Counted from the stretch's first letter, positions 1 through 10,891 are shown. The stretch: 64,000 bases of DNA from Priestia koreensis (GCF_001274935.1 NZ_LILC01000015.1:21150-85149); one strand, 5' to 3'. A program made the numbers and translations. Notes: generated by a model not told the origin, from the sequence alone.

Positions 1-1
1 C

Positions 2-1891
2 GGAAGGGGAAGGGCGTTAGAAACACGTGCGAATTCTTCTGATCGTCTTCTTCATCCATTGAAAAAAATCAACGGCCAATTTGTGCAAATTTCTTGGGAG
101 CAAGCACTGGCGGAAATTGCAGAAAAGATGGCGGATATTAAAAAGAAATATGGTAGTCAAGCTGTCCTGCACAGCCATGATTATGCAAATAACGGCCTGC
201 TCAAAAATTTAGATCAACGCTTTTTTAACAGCTATGGTGGCGTGACAGAACTGACAGGTAGTATTTGCTGGGGAGCGGGCATTGAGGCGCAGGTATGGGA
301 CTTTGGGGATTCCTACAGCCATTCTCCGCACGATATTTATCACAGTAAGCACGTTGTCATCTGGGGTCGGAATGTTGCGAGAACGAACATGCACCTCTTT
401 CAACACCTTCAAGAAGCGAAAAAGCACGGAATCCATCTAACGGTCATTGATCCTATCTATAATGCGACAGCGAAGATTGCCCACGATTATATTTCAATTA
501 AACCAGGTATGGATGGTATTTTAGCGATCGGTATTATAAAGGAACTAAGGCGCCTAGGTTTGGAGAATCATCATTTTATCGAGCAGTATTCCATCGGCTA
601 TGAAGATCTTGTTGCTCTAGTAGATGAGATTAGTATGGAAGAGATCGTGAACATGACGGAGATTCCACACGACCGAATCACGGGATTAGCAGAGCTCTAT
701 GCAGAACGTCCAGTGACTACTTATCTAGGGCTTGGTATGCAACGCTACAAAAATGGTGGAAATACGATTCGTTTAATTGATGCGCTTATTGCAGTGAGTG
801 GTAACATCGGCATTCAAGGTGGGGGAGCGAACTTTGGTAACCTTCAAGTTGGTCAAAGCTTTAACTCAAATGCGTTAACACTACCTGAAAGAAAACAAAA
901 GAAGCGCAGTTTTACCATGATGAAGCAGGCGGAAGGGATATTAGAGGCGGTCGATCCGGAAATTCAAATGATCATGGTGACATGTGGAAATCCCGTTACG
1001 CAAGTGCCGAACACGAACCTTGTCGAAAAAGCCTTCTCATCAGTAAATACGCTTGTGGTGATTGATCAGTTTATGACAGATACAGCAGCGCTCGCTGATT
1101 ATGTTCTTCCGACAACGACTGTATTTGAGGAAACAGACATTTATTATGCATCTATGTATCACGGCTATATGAACTACGGGGAAGCGGCTGTAACGCCTCC
1201 AGGTGAAGCAAAGTCCGATCGATGGATTTGGACAGAACTTGCCAAGCGCCTTGGATTTGGAGAGGTGTTTGATTACACAGTCGATGAGTTTTTAGAGATG
1301 GGTCTTAGTAAGCTGAAGGATCACGGCATTACGCTCGACAGACTAAAAGAAGAAAAGCACCTTTTACTACCTATTAAAGATGTTCCGTGGTCTACCTACG
1401 AATTTAAGACACCGAGTGGTAAGTATGAATTCACTTCAACGTTAGGAGAAAAAAAGGGATACAATGGGAAATTACAGCTATTATTTCCCGAGGAATCTTC
1501 CGCTTCTAACATGGAGTTAGCACGTAAGTTTCCTTATCAATTATTATCGATTCATCCGATGCGCTCAAATCATTCACAGCATTACCCTGTTATCAAAGGA
1601 TTGCAGGAAGTAAAGATTGAAGTATCTCAAGACGTGGCTACTGATGTGGGTCTAGAAGAAGGAGATACGGCACAATTGTTCAATGACCGAGGAACGCTCA
1701 AAGGGAAAGTAAAGATCATGAAGATTGCTCATCCAGGAACGATCAATGTAGACGAAGGTCAATGGAAGCGGTTCGGGGGAAGTGTGAATCTACTTACACC
1801 GAACGGAGAATCAGATAATGGGTTAGGGAGCACGTTGTACGATTGTTTAGTGGGAATTAAAAAAGTAGAGAGTGTAAGTGTTAATAATTAG
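2..1891 (+). CDS. Molybdopterin-dependent oxidoreductase, 5' end outside the window
   Basis: Catalytic subunit of a molybdopterin (DMSO reductase superfamily) oxidoreductase; the substrate cannot be told. The frame is open from base 2, and the residues before the first TTG (position 59) read as family sequence (SSDRLLHPLKKINGQF, a typical stretch just after the Fe-S domain). The true N-terminus, probably with a CxxCxxxC iron-sulfur motif, therefore lies upstream of the window. Visible parts are the Mo-cofactor domains (IWGRNVARTNMH, VIDPIYNATA, GNIGIQGGGANFGN, CGNPVTQVPN) and a C-terminal molydopterin dinucleotide-binding beta-barrel (SIHPMRSNHSQHYP to the end). It resembles the YoaE-like group. 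It ends 90 bp before ychF, which has its own promoter, so the two need not be co-transcribed. Confidence 0.85.
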   Translation, partial: GRGRALETRANSSDRLLHPLKKINGQFVQISWEQALAEIAEKMADIKKKYGSQAVLHSHDYANNGLLKNLDQRFFNSYGGVTELTGSICWGAGIEAQVWDFGDSYSHSPHDIYHSKHVVIWGRNVARTNMHLFQHLQEAKKHGIHLTVIDPIYNATAKIAHDYISIKPGMDGILAIGIIKELRRLGLENHHFIEQYSIGYEDLVALVDEISMEEIVNMTEIPHDRITGLAELYAERPVTTYLGLGMQRYKNGGNTIRLIDALIAVSGNIGIQGGGANFGNLQVGQSFNSNALTLPERKQKKRSFTMMKQAEGILEAVDPEIQMIMVTCGNPVTQVPNTNLVEKAFSSVNTLVVIDQFMTDTAALADYVLPTTTVFEETDIYYASMYHGYMNYGEAAVTPPGEAKSDRWIWTELAKRLGFGEVFDYTVDEFLEMGLSKLKDHGITLDRLKEEKHLLLPIKDVPWSTYEFKTPSGKYEFTSTLGEKKGYNGKLQLLFPEESSASNMELARKFPYQLLSIHPMRSNHSQHYPVIKGLQEVKIEVSQDVATDVGLEEGDTAQLFNDRGTLKGKVKIMKIAHPGTINVDEGQWKRFGGSVNLLTPNGESDNGLGSTLYDCLVGIKKVESVSVNN

Positions 1892-1904
1892 GAATTGATT
1901 AGGC

Positions 1905-1933
1905 TTGTTTTTTCAACCTTGACTCACTATAAT
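1905..1933 (+). promoter_or_regulatory. Sigma-A promoter of ychF
   Basis: TTGTTT and TATAAT separated by 17 bp. The -10 is a perfect consensus, about 50 bp before the ychF start. Confidence 0.6.
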
Positions 1934-1981
1934 TGGGAAAGGTTAAATTGTTTACGGTAAACATAGAGGAGTGGAATATAT

Positions 1982-3082
1982 ATGGCATTAACAGCTGGAA
2001 TTGTCGGACTTCCAAACGTCGGAAAGTCAACTTTATTTAATGCAATTACACAAGCGGGGGCTGAATCTGCGAACTATCCGTTCTGTACGATCGATCCGAA
2101 CGTTGGAATTGTAGAAGTACCAGACGAACGTCTTCAGAAATTAACGGAGCTTGTAAACCCGAAAAAAACGGTCCCTACAGCATTTGAATTTACAGACATT
2201 GCGGGAATTGTAAAAGGTGCAAGTAAAGGTGAGGGACTAGGAAACAAATTCTTATCACACATTCGTCAAGTGGATGCGATCTGTCAAGTAGTACGTTGTT
2301 TTGCAGATGATAACATTACACACGTATCTGGTAAAGTAGATCCAATCGCTGATATTGAAACGATTAATTTAGAGTTAATTTTAGCTGATTTGGAAACAGT
2401 TGATAAGCGCGTTGATCGCGTGGCGAAATTAGCAAAACAAAAAGACAAAGATGCTGTTTATGAGCATGAAGTGCTTGTAAAAGTAAAAGCTGGCTTAGAA
2501 GCAGAGCAACCAGCTCGTGCATTAGAGTTTACAGATGAGCAAATGCGCATTGTAAAAGGTCTTCACCTTTTAACAGTGAAGCCAATGCTTTATGTAGCAA
2601 ACGTTGGAGAAGATGAAGTAGCAGATGCTTCAAACAATCCATATGTACAAAAAGTGCGTGAATACGCTGAAAAAGACAGCTCAGAAGTTATCGTCGTATG
2701 TGCGAAGATTGAATCTGAAATTGCTGAGCTTGAAGGCGAAGAAAAAGAAATGTTCCTAGAAGAGTTAGGAATCGAAGAGTCTGGATTAGATCAATTAATT
2801 CGTGCTTCTTATCATTTATTAGGTCTAGCAACGTATTTCACAGCAGGTGAGCAAGAAGTGCGCGCATGGACGTTCCGTAAAGGCATGAAGGCTCCACAAT
2901 GTGCAGGAGTTATTCATACAGATTTCGAACGTGGATTCATTCGTGCAGAAACGGTTGCTTATGACGATCTAGTAACGAGTGGTAGCATGACAGCAGCGAA
3001 AGAAGCAGGAAAAGTCCGTCTAGAAGGTAAAGAATATTTAGTAAAAGACGGAGATGTTATGCACTTCCGCTTTAATGTCTAA
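1982..3082 (+). CDS. ychF: Redox-regulated ATPase/GTPase YchF (Obg family)
   Basis: Universally conserved Obg-related P-loop NTPase that binds ATP in preference to GTP and associates with ribosomes. The 366-residue length is the family's usual size. The N-terminal G domain has the P-loop GLPNVGKST near residue 8 and the G3-type motif DIAG near residue 68. A helical domain follows, and the C-terminal TGS domain (IHTDFERGFIRAETV) ends in the family-typical VMHFRFNV. The start is set by an AGAGGAG Shine-Dalgarno about 8 bp upstream. It lies just upstream of rpsF-ssb-rpsR, the usual Bacillus order. Confidence 0.97.
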   Translation: MALTAGIVGLPNVGKSTLFNAITQAGAESANYPFCTIDPNVGIVEVPDERLQKLTELVNPKKTVPTAFEFTDIAGIVKGASKGEGLGNKFLSHIRQVDAICQVVRCFADDNITHVSGKVDPIADIETINLELILADLETVDKRVDRVAKLAKQKDKDAVYEHEVLVKVKAGLEAEQPARALEFTDEQMRIVKGLHLLTVKPMLYVANVGEDEVADASNNPYVQKVREYAEKDSSEVIVVCAKIESEIAELEGEEKEMFLEELGIEESGLDQLIRASYHLLGLATYFTAGEQEVRAWTFRKGMKAPQCAGVIHTDFERGFIRAETVAYDDLVTSGSMTAAKEAGKVRLEGKEYLVKDGDVMHFRFNV

Positions 3083-3100
3083 TTCTTACTGTAACTAATA

Positions 3101-3129
3101 TTGATTTCGATATATAGGTGTGATATACT
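3101..3129 (+). promoter_or_regulatory. Promoter of the rpsF-ssb-rpsR operon
   Basis: TTGATT and TATACT with 17-bp spacing, 74 bp before the rpsF start. A leader of about 65 nt follows; rpsF leaders can bind the S6:S18 complex, but I could not fold a convincing motif here. Confidence 0.6.
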
Positions 3130-3202
3130 TCTTACTTGTGAGTAATAGTTATATTGCTCCTTGCCCATTAAGGGCCGTTTAGACCAAAAGGAGGTGACAA
3201 GG

Positions 3203-3490
3203 ATGAAAAAATACGAAGTTATGTATATCATCCGTCCAAACATTGAGGATGAAGCTAAAAAAGCTGTAGTAGATCGTTTCGGCGGTATCTTAACAGATAA
3301 CGGTGCAACAATCGAAAACGTTAAAGAGTGGGGTAAACGTCGTTTAGCTTACGAAATTAACGATTTCCGTGACGGTTACTACATGATCTTAAAAGTAGAG
3401 GCTGGTAACGAAGCGATTCAAGAATTCGACCGTCTTGCTAAGATCAACGAAGACATCATTCGTCATATCGTAGTACGTGAAGAAGCTTAA
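3203..3490 (+). CDS. rpsF: 30S ribosomal protein S6
   Basis: Small-subunit ribosomal protein that pairs with S18 on the platform. The start is the ATG at 3203, 95 codons, preceded by AAAGGAGGTGA. The longer frame from 3161 would add 14 residues containing the Shine-Dalgarno, so it is rejected. The protein opens with the standard [13 protein letters not shown] and carries the S6 core [14 protein letters not shown]. It is the first gene of rpsF-ssb-rpsR; ssb begins 52 bp later. Confidence 0.97.
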   Translation: MKKYEVMYIIRPNIEDEAKKAVVDRFGGILTDNGATIENVKEWGKRRLAYEINDFRDGYYMILKVEAGNEAIQEFDRLAKINEDIIRHIVVREEA

Positions 3491-3542
3491 TAAATAATCG
3501 TTTAAATAAATAGAGTTTTAAATTCCTGAAGGAGTGGTTCTG

Positions 3543-4055
3543 ATGATGAATCGCGTAATTCTAGTTGGGCGATTAACAAAAGATCCTGAATTACGCTATA
3601 CCCCAAATGGAGTAGCTGTAGCAACTTTCACGTTAGCAGTGAATCGTACTTTTACTAACCAACAAGGTGAGCGTGAAGCAGACTTTATCAACTGTGTGGT
3701 ATGGCGTCGCCCTGCTGAAAACGTCGCAAACTTTTTGAAAAAAGGTAGCTTGGCTGGAGTAGACGGTCGTGTACAGACTCGAAACTTTGAAGGTCAAGAT
3801 GGTAAAAGAGTCTACATCACTGAGATTGTAGCAGAAAGCGTACAATTCCTTGAACCAAGAACTGGTGGAAACGAAGCACCACGTAATAATAATTACGCTG
3901 CTAGTGGAAATCAAGGTGGTTCAGGTGGATATCCATTTGGTGGACAAGATCAGAACCGTAATTCAAACAACCAAGGTTATACACGTGTGGATGATGATCC
4001 ATTTGCAAACGATGGTAAGCCAATCGACATCTCTGATGACGATCTACCATTCTAA
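3543..4055 (+). CDS. ssbA: Single-stranded DNA-binding protein SsbA
   Basis: Essential ssDNA-binding protein of replication and repair. Residues 1-105 or so form the OB fold ([20 protein letters not shown], then [22 protein letters not shown]). A Gly/Asn/Gln-rich linker follows, and the acidic tip DISDDDLPF recruits partner proteins. The chosen ATG at 3543 matches B. subtilis SsbA (MLNRV...) and lies 8 bp after AAGGAG. A GTG at 3534 would fall inside that ribosome-binding site. It sits between rpsF and rpsR. Confidence 0.97.
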   Translation: MMNRVILVGRLTKDPELRYTPNGVAVATFTLAVNRTFTNQQGEREADFINCVVWRRPAENVANFLKKGSLAGVDGRVQTRNFEGQDGKRVYITEIVAESVQFLEPRTGGNEAPRNNNYAASGNQGGSGGYPFGGQDQNRNSNNQGYTRVDDDPFANDGKPIDISDDDLPF

Positions 4056-4100
4056 GAATCGATCTTATACGTATGAGTATATCTTTGAAATAACAAATAA

Positions 4101-4355
<255 letters not shown>

Positions 4356-4363
4356 TAGTTTAT

Positions 4364-4396
4364 AAAAAGACACTCTTACATGAGTGTCTTTTTTTA
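4364..4396 (+). terminator. Intrinsic terminator after rpsR
   Basis: AAAAGACACTC and GAGTGTCTTTT pair around a 6-nt loop and run into a T-tract. Confidence 0.85.
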
Positions 4397-4475
4397 TTCT
4401 CCCTTATAGAATATGATCATGAATCAATATATATCCTCCTCATACGTCATTTTTACGCATAAGATTGACGTTTTC

Positions 4476-4506
4476 TTGACGAGTTTCTGTAACATTTGAT
4501 TATAAG
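4476..4506 (+). promoter_or_regulatory. Possible promoter for yybS-gdpP-rplI
   Basis: TTGACG and TATAAG are 19 bp apart, longer than optimal. A second TTGACG at 4465 is further away still. This is the only promoter-like pair between the rpsR terminator and yybS. Confidence 0.35.
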
Positions 4507-4558
4507 GTCTGGAATAGATAAAATAGGAAATAGTCTAATGAATGTATGAGGTGGAAAT

Positions 4559-5503
4559 GTGAAGGGAATGCGTTATTTAACCGAAGGTGCGCTAATGCTT
4601 GCAATCTATATGTGTATGCTTCTTATATCTTTATACATACCTGTAATTAATATTATAGTGATGTTGCTATTACCGCTACCGTTTATCTTCTATACGATGC
4701 GCCATCATTGGAAGAAATCGTTGCTATTGTTAGTCGCAAGCTTGTTGCTGACTGTATTACTTTCACCTCTGTCGCTACCGGTGACGTTTATGGCTGGTAC
4801 AGGTGGAATTACGCTCGGATATTTTTATCAGAAGAAAGAAAGTGGCTATGCAGCTTTAGTGAATGGAACGGTTGTATACTGCTTAAACCTAGTTTTGTTT
4901 TTTATTGTTGCAAAGTCGCTTTTTCATGTTGATTTTCAAGCATTGATGGACAAGTCTTTAGACCAATCCATTAATCAGTCACAGCGACTTATCGGTCAGA
5001 TTGGACCAGGGCAAATTCGTTCAGAAGAAGAAAAGCAGATTGCCATGTTGAAAAAACAGTTCAATGATATGAAATATATCTTGCCATCCATGATGTTGCT
5101 GTTCGGAATGCTTTTAACTTTCTTGAACCATATAGTTGCTCGTCCTATTTTAAAGCGTTTAAAGCATGACGTTCCGCGAATGGGACCTTTTTCGGAGTTT
5201 CAGCTTCCAAGAATTATTCTATGGTTTTATCTGATCTCAATCTTATTGTCATTTATTCAATTTCCTGATGGGTCCTTTATGTTTATGGCTATTAATAACG
5301 TGGCCTTTTTATTACAGATTTTAATTTTGTTACAGGGATTTGCGGTAATCTTTTCATTTTTTAAGCAGAAAAAGATGCCGATTTTTATTCCGATTATTTT
5401 GATGTTTTTCTCATTTTTCATCCCTTTACTTCTTCAAATCGTCCGCATATTGGGTATAATTGATTTAGGGTTTAATTTACGTCGTAGACACAGTCCTAAA
5501 TAA
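4559..5503 (+). CDS. yybS: YybS, polytopic membrane protein (DUF2232)
   Basis: Integral membrane protein of unknown function. The 314 residues hold roughly eight hydrophobic segments, with one larger loop (about residues 135-170, QSQRLIGQIGPGQIRSEEEK). It begins like other YybS proteins (MKGMRYLTEGALM). The start is the GTG at 4559, because GAGGTG lies 5 bp upstream; the in-frame ATG at 4568 would be too far. It is conserved immediately upstream of gdpP, which suggests but does not prove a shared membrane role. Confidence 0.88.
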   Translation: MKGMRYLTEGALMLAIYMCMLLISLYIPVINIIVMLLLPLPFIFYTMRHHWKKSLLLLVASLLLTVLLSPLSLPVTFMAGTGGITLGYFYQKKESGYAALVNGTVVYCLNLVLFFIVAKSLFHVDFQALMDKSLDQSINQSQRLIGQIGPGQIRSEEEKQIAMLKKQFNDMKYILPSMMLLFGMLLTFLNHIVARPILKRLKHDVPRMGPFSEFQLPRIILWFYLISILLSFIQFPDGSFMFMAINNVAFLLQILILLQGFAVIFSFFKQKKMPIFIPIILMFFSFFIPLLLQIVRILGIIDLGFNLRRRHSPK

Positions 5504-5561
5504 ACCAACATATTTAGTAGCATAAGAACATTGCTAACTTGAAGAGTAGGAGCTGAAATGG

Positions 5562-7535
5562 ATGCCTGTCTTTACAAAAAAGAACATTATTCGCTATCCA
5601 TTTTATTTGCTGTACGGTTTTGCGGTTCTTTTAGTAGCTATCGTCGCGTACCATCACTGGATCATTGGAGTGGTGGGTGTGGTCCTACTAATAGGAGCGT
5701 TAGTATTATATATAAAATTGGAACGGTTAATGTCAGATGAATTAGAATCGTATATTTCGATGCTCTCTCATCGCTTGAAAAAGGTTGGGGAAGAGGCATT
5801 GATGGAAATGCCTATTGGAATTATGCTGTTCAATGATGACTATCAGATTGAATGGACGAATCCATTCCTTGCATCCTGTTTTAATGAAGATACGTTAGTT
5901 GGGCGTTCTCTCTATGATGTCGCTGAAAGCCTCATTCCTCTTATTAAGCAAGAAGTAGATAATGATGTTTTTACGCTTCATGAACGCAAATTTAATGTGA
6001 TTTTAAAGCGTGAGGAGCGATTGGTCTACTTTTTCGACGTAACAGAAAAAGTAGAAATCGAAAAGCTATACGAAGATGAACGGACAGTTTTAGGCGTTAT
6101 CTTTTTAGATAACTATGATGAACTTACGCAGGGAATGGACGATCAGTTAAAAAGTAATTTAAATAGCAAAGTGACGTCTCTTGTTAATAGCTGGGGTCAA
6201 GAGTATGGGTTGTTTATTAAGCGTACGTCATCTGACCGATTTATTGCGATTTTAAATGAACAAATTTTGATTCATTTGGAGAAGAGTAAGTTTTCTATTT
6301 TAGATCGAGTACGTGAAGAGACGTCAAAATACAATATTCCCTTAACCTTAAGTGTTGGGATTGGAATTGGATCTTCTAATTTACCTGAACTAGGTGCCCT
6401 TGCTCAATCTAGTTTAGATTTGGCCCTAGGTAGGGGAGGAGACCAAGTAGCCATCAAACAAACAAACGGGAAAGTAAAGTTTTATGGTGGAAAAACGAAT
6501 CCGATGGAGAAACGTACGAGGGTTCGTGCTCGTGTGATCTCTCATGCCTTAAAAGAGCTTGTGTCTGAAAGCAGCAAAGTCATGGTAATGGGTCACAAAT
6601 ATCCTGATATGGATGCAATCGGTTCTTCCATTGGGATTTTAAAAGTAGCCCAGGTTAACCAAAAAGATGGCTATATCGTACTAGATACGGAGCAGCTTGA
6701 TGAGGGTGTGAAGCGCTTATTAGCAGAGATTAAAAAAGACTCTGATCTATGGTCGCGTATTATTTCACCTGATGAGGCGCTGAATCTAGTGAGTGAAGAT
6801 ACGCTGCTTGTAGTAGTAGATACTCACAAGCCTTCATTAGTTATTGAAGATCGATTACTGAACAAAGTAGAAAATGTTGTTGTTATCGACCATCACCGTC
6901 GCGCTGAGGAGTTTATTGAGGATCCTTTACTCGTATATATGGAGCCTTATGCCTCTTCAACCGCAGAGCTTGTGACAGAGCTGCTTGAATATCAGCCAAA
7001 GCGATTTAAAATCGATATGCTTGAAGCGACAGCTTTACTTGCAGGAATTATTGTCGATACGAAGAGCTTCACATTGCGCACAGGATCACGTACGTTTGAT
7101 GCAGCATCGTTTTTACGTTCTCAAGGTGCTGATACAGTGCTCGTGCAAAAATTCCTTAAAGAAGATGTTAATCAGTACGTGAGGAGAGCACGTTTCATTG
7201 AAAAAGCGCATATTTACAAAACGGGCATTGCGATCTCTAGAGGGGAAGAGTCTGAAAGCTATGATCAAGTACTGCTTGCACAGGCGGCAGATACACTGCT
7301 CTCGATTAGCGGAGTAGTCGCTTCGTTTGTTATTTCAAAACGAAATGATAATCGAATCGGGATTAGCGCACGTTCTCTCGGAGACGTGAATGTTCAGGTT
7401 ATCATGGAGAGCTTACAAGGCGGAGGACATTTGACAAATGCCGCTACACAGCTTCAAAATATAACATTAGATGAAGCAGAAGAGAGATTAAAACAAGTCA
7501 TTGATGAGTATTTAGAGGGAGGAAAAAAATCATGA
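5562..7535 (+). CDS. gdpP: Cyclic-di-AMP phosphodiesterase GdpP
   Basis: Membrane-bound enzyme that hydrolyses c-di-AMP to pApA and so tunes potassium, osmotic and wall homeostasis. The 657 residues read in order: two N-terminal membrane segments (about 10-55), a PAS-like domain (about 80-165), a degenerate GGDEF domain (about 170-300), a DHH domain ([14 protein letters not shown] and the signature VVIDHHRR), and a DHHA1 domain with [12 protein letters not shown]. The active-site Asp and His residues are present. The ATG at 5562 follows TAGGAG; an overlapping ATG at 5558 is in another frame. It overlaps rplI by 4 bp. Confidence 0.95.
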   Translation: MPVFTKKNIIRYPFYLLYGFAVLLVAIVAYHHWIIGVVGVVLLIGALVLYIKLERLMSDELESYISMLSHRLKKVGEEALMEMPIGIMLFNDDYQIEWTNPFLASCFNEDTLVGRSLYDVAESLIPLIKQEVDNDVFTLHERKFNVILKREERLVYFFDVTEKVEIEKLYEDERTVLGVIFLDNYDELTQGMDDQLKSNLNSKVTSLVNSWGQEYGLFIKRTSSDRFIAILNEQILIHLEKSKFSILDRVREETSKYNIPLTLSVGIGIGSSNLPELGALAQSSLDLALGRGGDQVAIKQTNGKVKFYGGKTNPMEKRTRVRARVISHALKELVSESSKVMVMGHKYPDMDAIGSSIGILKVAQVNQKDGYIVLDTEQLDEGVKRLLAEIKKDSDLWSRIISPDEALNLVSEDTLLVVVDTHKPSLVIEDRLLNKVENVVVIDHHRRAEEFIEDPLLVYMEPYASSTAELVTELLEYQPKRFKIDMLEATALLAGIIVDTKSFTLRTGSRTFDAASFLRSQGADTVLVQKFLKEDVNQYVRRARFIEKAHIYKTGIAISRGEESESYDQVLLAQAADTLLSISGVVASFVISKRNDNRIGISARSLGDVNVQVIMESLQGGGHLTNAATQLQNITLDEAEERLKQVIDEYLEGGKKS

Positions 7536-7978
7536 AAGTTATTTTCTTAAAAGACGTTAAAGGTAAAGGTAAAAAAGGCGAAGTTAAAAATGTATCAGAC
7601 GGCTATGCTCAAAACTTCTTACTAAAACAAAACCTTGCTGTAGAAGCAACAAACGCAAGCATCAAAGCTTTAGAAGGCCAAAAGAATAAAGAGAAAAAAG
7701 AAGCAGTTGAAGAGCTTGAGCAAAGCAAACAGCTAAAAGAAACGTTAGAAAAGCTAACGGTTGAGCTTAAAGCAAAATCTGGTGAAGGCGGCCGTCTATT
7801 CGGATCAATCACAAGTAAGCAAATCGCAGAAGAATTAAAGAAAACGCACAATATCAAAGTAGATAAACGCAAAATTGAAATGGATGATGCAATTCGCGCA
7901 TTGGGATTCACAAACGTTCCTGTTAAGCTTCATCCTGAAGTAACGGCGACAGTTAAAGTTCATGTATCAGAGCAATAA
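7532..7978 (+). CDS. rplI: 50S ribosomal protein L9
   Basis: Large-subunit protein L9, 148 residues. It has an N-terminal rRNA-binding lobe ([31 protein letters not shown]), a long charged connecting helix (about 45-80), and a C-terminal lobe ([16 protein letters not shown]). Its ATG overlaps the gdpP stop (ATGA), indicating translational coupling; the Shine-Dalgarno GAGGGAGG lies within the end of gdpP. dnaC follows 27 bp later. Confidence 0.97.
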   Translation: MKVIFLKDVKGKGKKGEVKNVSDGYAQNFLLKQNLAVEATNASIKALEGQKNKEKKEAVEELEQSKQLKETLEKLTVELKAKSGEGGRLFGSITSKQIAEELKKTHNIKVDKRKIEMDDAIRALGFTNVPVKLHPEVTATVKVHVSEQ

Positions 7979-8005
7979 TAATTTCAGTAAAGGGGCGTTA
8001 TCGAT

Positions 8006-9373
8006 ATGAGTGATGTTTTTTCTGATCGTCTACCGCCCCAGAATATAGAAGCAGAACAAGCAGTTTTAGGGGCTATTTTTCTTGAACCATCTTCACTGAC
8101 GCAGGCTTCTGAAATGCTTATTCCAGAAGATTTTTACCGAGCTGCTCACCAGAAGATTTTTAACTATATGCTTCGCTTATCAGACAAGGGGGAGCCGGTT
8201 GACCTTGTCACGGTTACCTCTGAATTAGCGGATCAGAAGCTTCTTGAGGAGATTGGAGGCGTATCCTATTTAAGTGATCTGGCGAGCGCTGTTCCAACTG
8301 CAGCCAACATCGAATATTACGCCAAAATCGTTGAGGAGAAGTCCATTCTTCGTCGTCTAATCCGAACAGCAACAGATATTGCTTCTGAGGGCTATGCAAG
8401 AGAAGATGAGGTAGATGCGTTACTAAATGAAGCTGAAAAAAGTATTTTAGAGGTTTCTCAGCGGAAAAATACGGGCTCCTTTCAGAACATTAAAGATGTT
8501 TTAGTACAAACCTACGATAATATTGAGCAGCTTCATAATCGAAAAGGTGACATCACAGGAATTCCGACTGGGTTCACTGAGCTAGACCGAATGACTGCTG
8601 GGTTTCAACGAAATGACTTAATTATCGTAGCAGCTCGTCCATCAGTAGGTAAAACCGCCTTTGCCTTGAATATCGCGCAAAACGTTGCAACCAAAACGGA
8701 TGAGAACGTGGCGATCTTCAGTCTGGAGATGGGTGCTGAGCAGCTTGTCATGAGGATGCTTTGTGCAGAGGGAAACATTAATGCACAAAATCTTCGTACA
8801 GGTTCATTAACAGATGAAGATTGGGGAAAACTTACGATGGCAATGGGTTCCCTATCAAACTCAGGTATTTTCATTGATGATACGCCAGGGGTTCGTATTA
8901 GTGAAATTCGTTCTAAATGCCGTCGTCTTCAGCAAGAGCACGGTTTAGGAATGATCTTAATTGATTATCTACAATTGATTCAAGGTAGCGGCCGCAGCGG
9001 TGAAAACCGTCAGCAGGAAGTATCGGAAATTTCCCGCTCTCTTAAAGCGCTCGCGCGTGAATTGAAAGTGCCGGTTATCGCCTTATCACAGCTATCTCGT
9101 GGCGTAGAACAACGTCAAGACAAGCGTCCGATGATGTCAGATATCCGTGAATCGGGGAGTATTGAGCAGGATGCGGATATTGTTGCTTTCTTATATCGTG
9201 ATGACTATTATGATAAAGAAAGTGAAAATAAAAATATCATTGAGATTATTATCGCCAAGCAACGTAACGGCCCTGTTGGTACTGTACAGTTGGCCTTCGT
9301 TAAGGAATACAATAAATTCGTTAACCTTGAGCGGCGTTTTGATGACGCCAGTATGCCACCACCAGGTGCATAG
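8006..9373 (+). CDS. dnaC: Replicative DNA helicase (DnaC in Bacillus, DnaB family)
   Basis: Hexameric 5'-3' helicase of the replication fork. The 455 residues match the B. subtilis length. An N-terminal DnaB domain (about 10-110) precedes a RecA-fold ATPase with Walker A ARPSVGKTAF near residue 210 and Walker B ILIDYLQLI near 318. The C-terminal signatures LSRGVEQR and DIRESGSIEQDADI are present. No intein or insertion is seen. It follows rplI with a short gap and ends at a terminator. Confidence 0.97.
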   Translation: MSDVFSDRLPPQNIEAEQAVLGAIFLEPSSLTQASEMLIPEDFYRAAHQKIFNYMLRLSDKGEPVDLVTVTSELADQKLLEEIGGVSYLSDLASAVPTAANIEYYAKIVEEKSILRRLIRTATDIASEGYAREDEVDALLNEAEKSILEVSQRKNTGSFQNIKDVLVQTYDNIEQLHNRKGDITGIPTGFTELDRMTAGFQRNDLIIVAARPSVGKTAFALNIAQNVATKTDENVAIFSLEMGAEQLVMRMLCAEGNINAQNLRTGSLTDEDWGKLTMAMGSLSNSGIFIDDTPGVRISEIRSKCRRLQQEHGLGMILIDYLQLIQGSGRSGENRQQEVSEISRSLKALARELKVPVIALSQLSRGVEQRQDKRPMMSDIRESGSIEQDADIVAFLYRDDYYDKESENKNIIEIIIAKQRNGPVGTVQLAFVKEYNKFVNLERRFDDASMPPPGA

Positions 9374-9374
9374 A

Positions 9375-9413
9375 GAAAGCGACCTTCTTTTCACAGGAGG
9401 TCGCTTTTTTTTT
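9375..9413 (+). terminator. Intrinsic terminator after dnaC
   Basis: AAAGCGACCT pairs with AGGTCGCTTT around a short loop, followed by nine T residues. Confidence 0.88.
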
Positions 9414-9470
9414 GATGGTGAAAAACGAGTGTATTCTGCACCCGTTTAGGAAATAATAATCATAATAATA

Positions 9471-9505
9471 CGAACGTATATATTAATTATTAATTAATTG
9501 TTCGG
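9471..9505 (+). promoter_or_regulatory. PurR operator (PurBox pair) of purA
   Basis: CGAACGTAT at 9471-9479 and ATTGTTCGG at 9497-9505 (complement CCGAACAAT) form two PurBox cores in inverted orientation with 17 bp between them. That is the arrangement and spacing known for B. subtilis PurR control regions. The pair ends 7 bp before the -35, which fits PRPP-responsive repression of purA. Confidence 0.75.
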
Positions 9506-9512
9506 ATTTTGG

Positions 9513-9541
9513 TTGACTTTACTGTAGTGAATTGATACACT
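9513..9541 (+). promoter_or_regulatory. Promoter of purA
   Basis: TTGACT and TACACT are 17 bp apart, with an extended -10 TG one base upstream of the hexamer. It lies directly downstream of the PurBox pair, and a leader of about 55 nt precedes purA. Confidence 0.7.
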
Positions 9542-9601
9542 TAATAACGTTGAAAACATGAAGTAGTAAGCAGTAGTTTACTAAGCGGAGGTGCTTTTAG
9601 A

Positions 9602-10891
9602 ATGTCTTCAGTTGTTGTTGTTGGAACTCAATGGGGAGATGAAGGTAAAGGGAAAATCACTGATTTTCTATCTGAAAATGCAGAGGTGATTGCTCGTTAT
9701 CAAGGTGGTAACAATGCAGGTCATACAATCAAATTTAATGGCGAAACGTATAAATTGCATTTAATTCCTTCCGGGATTTTCTATAAAGATAAAATTTCTG
9801 TTATCGGAAACGGAATGGTCGTAGATCCAAAAGCGCTTGTAAAAGAATTAGGTGGTTTGCATGAGCGTGATGTTACAACAGATAATCTTCGAATCAGTAA
9901 CCGTGCACACGTTATTCTTCCGTATCATTTAAAATTAGATGAAGTAGAAGAAGAGCGCAAAGGTGCCAACAAGATCGGAACAACAAAAAAAGGTATCGGT
10001 CCTGCATATATGGATAAAGCAGCACGTATGGGAATTCGTATTGCAGACTTATTAGACCGTGAAGTGTTCAAAGAAAAATTAGAGCGTAATTTAGAAGAAA
10101 AGAACCGTCTTTTAGAAAAGTTCTATGAAGTAGAAGGCTTTAAAATTGAAGACATTCTTGATGAGTACTATGAATACGGGCAACAAATTGCGAAGTATGT
10201 GTGCGATACGTCCGTTGTCTTAAACGATGCTCTTGATGAAGGAAAACGCGTTTTATTCGAAGGTGCACAGGGCGTTATGCTCGACATCGACCAAGGAACA
10301 TATCCATTCGTTACATCTTCAAACCCTGTAGCAGGTGGCGTAACAATTGGTTCTGGTGTTGGTCCTACGAAAATTCACCATGTTGTGGGTGTGTCAAAAG
10401 CTTATACAACACGTGTTGGTGATGGTCCGTTCCCAACGGAATTAAACGATGAAATTGGTCATCAAATTCGTGAAGTAGGACGTGAGTATGGTACAACAAC
10501 TGGTCGTCCACGCCGTGTAGGTTGGTTTGACAGTGTTGTGGTTCGTCATGCTCGTCGCGTGAGTGGAATTACAGATTTATCTCTAAACTCAATTGACGTA
10601 TTAACAGGTATTGAAACGTTAAAAATCTGTGTTGCATATCGTTATAAAGGGGAAATCCTAGAAGAGTTCCCAGCTAGCTTAAAAGTATTAGCTCAATGTG
10701 AGCCAGTATACGAAGAGCTTCCAGGATGGACAGAAGACGTTACAGGTATGAAAACTCTTGATGAACTTCCTGATAATGCTCGCCATTATCTAGAGCGCGT
10801 ATCTCAATTAACAGGTATTCCACTTTCTGTGTTCTCGGTAGGACCAGATCGTTCTCAAACAAACGTAATCCGTAACGTATACCGCGTATAA
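9602..10891 (+). CDS. purA: Adenylosuccinate synthetase
   Basis: Catalyses IMP + aspartate + GTP to adenylosuccinate, the first committed step to AMP. It has 429 residues, the usual Bacillus size. Visible motifs are the N-terminal GTP loop WGDEGKGK, the IMP-binding [18 protein letters not shown], the [22 protein letters not shown] block (split here: [13 protein letters not shown], then YPFVTSSN), and [13 protein letters not shown] follows GCGGAGGTG. It is monocistronic, between the dnaC terminator and its own terminator. Confidence 0.97.
   Translation: MSSVVVVGTQWGDEGKGKITDFLSENAEVIARYQGGNNAGHTIKFNGETYKLHLIPSGIFYKDKISVIGNGMVVDPKALVKELGGLHERDVTTDNLRISNRAHVILPYHLKLDEVEEERKGANKIGTTKKGIGPAYMDKAARMGIRIADLLDREVFKEKLERNLEEKNRLLEKFYEVEGFKIEDILDEYYEYGQQIAKYVCDTSVVLNDALDEGKRVLFEGAQGVMLDIDQGTYPFVTSSNPVAGGVTIGSGVGPTKIHHVVGVSKAYTTRVGDGPFPTELNDEIGHQIREVGREYGTTTGRPRRVGWFDSVVVRHARRVSGITDLSLNSIDVLTGIETLKICVAYRYKGEILEEFPASLKVLAQCEPVYEELPGWTEDVTGMKTLDELPDNARHYLERVSQLTGIPLSVFSVGPDRSQTNVIRNVYRV

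Noticed and set aside
3130..3202. S6:S18 autoregulatory leader before rpsF
   Set aside because: GGGCC and CCG elements are present but I could not form the required stem by eye.
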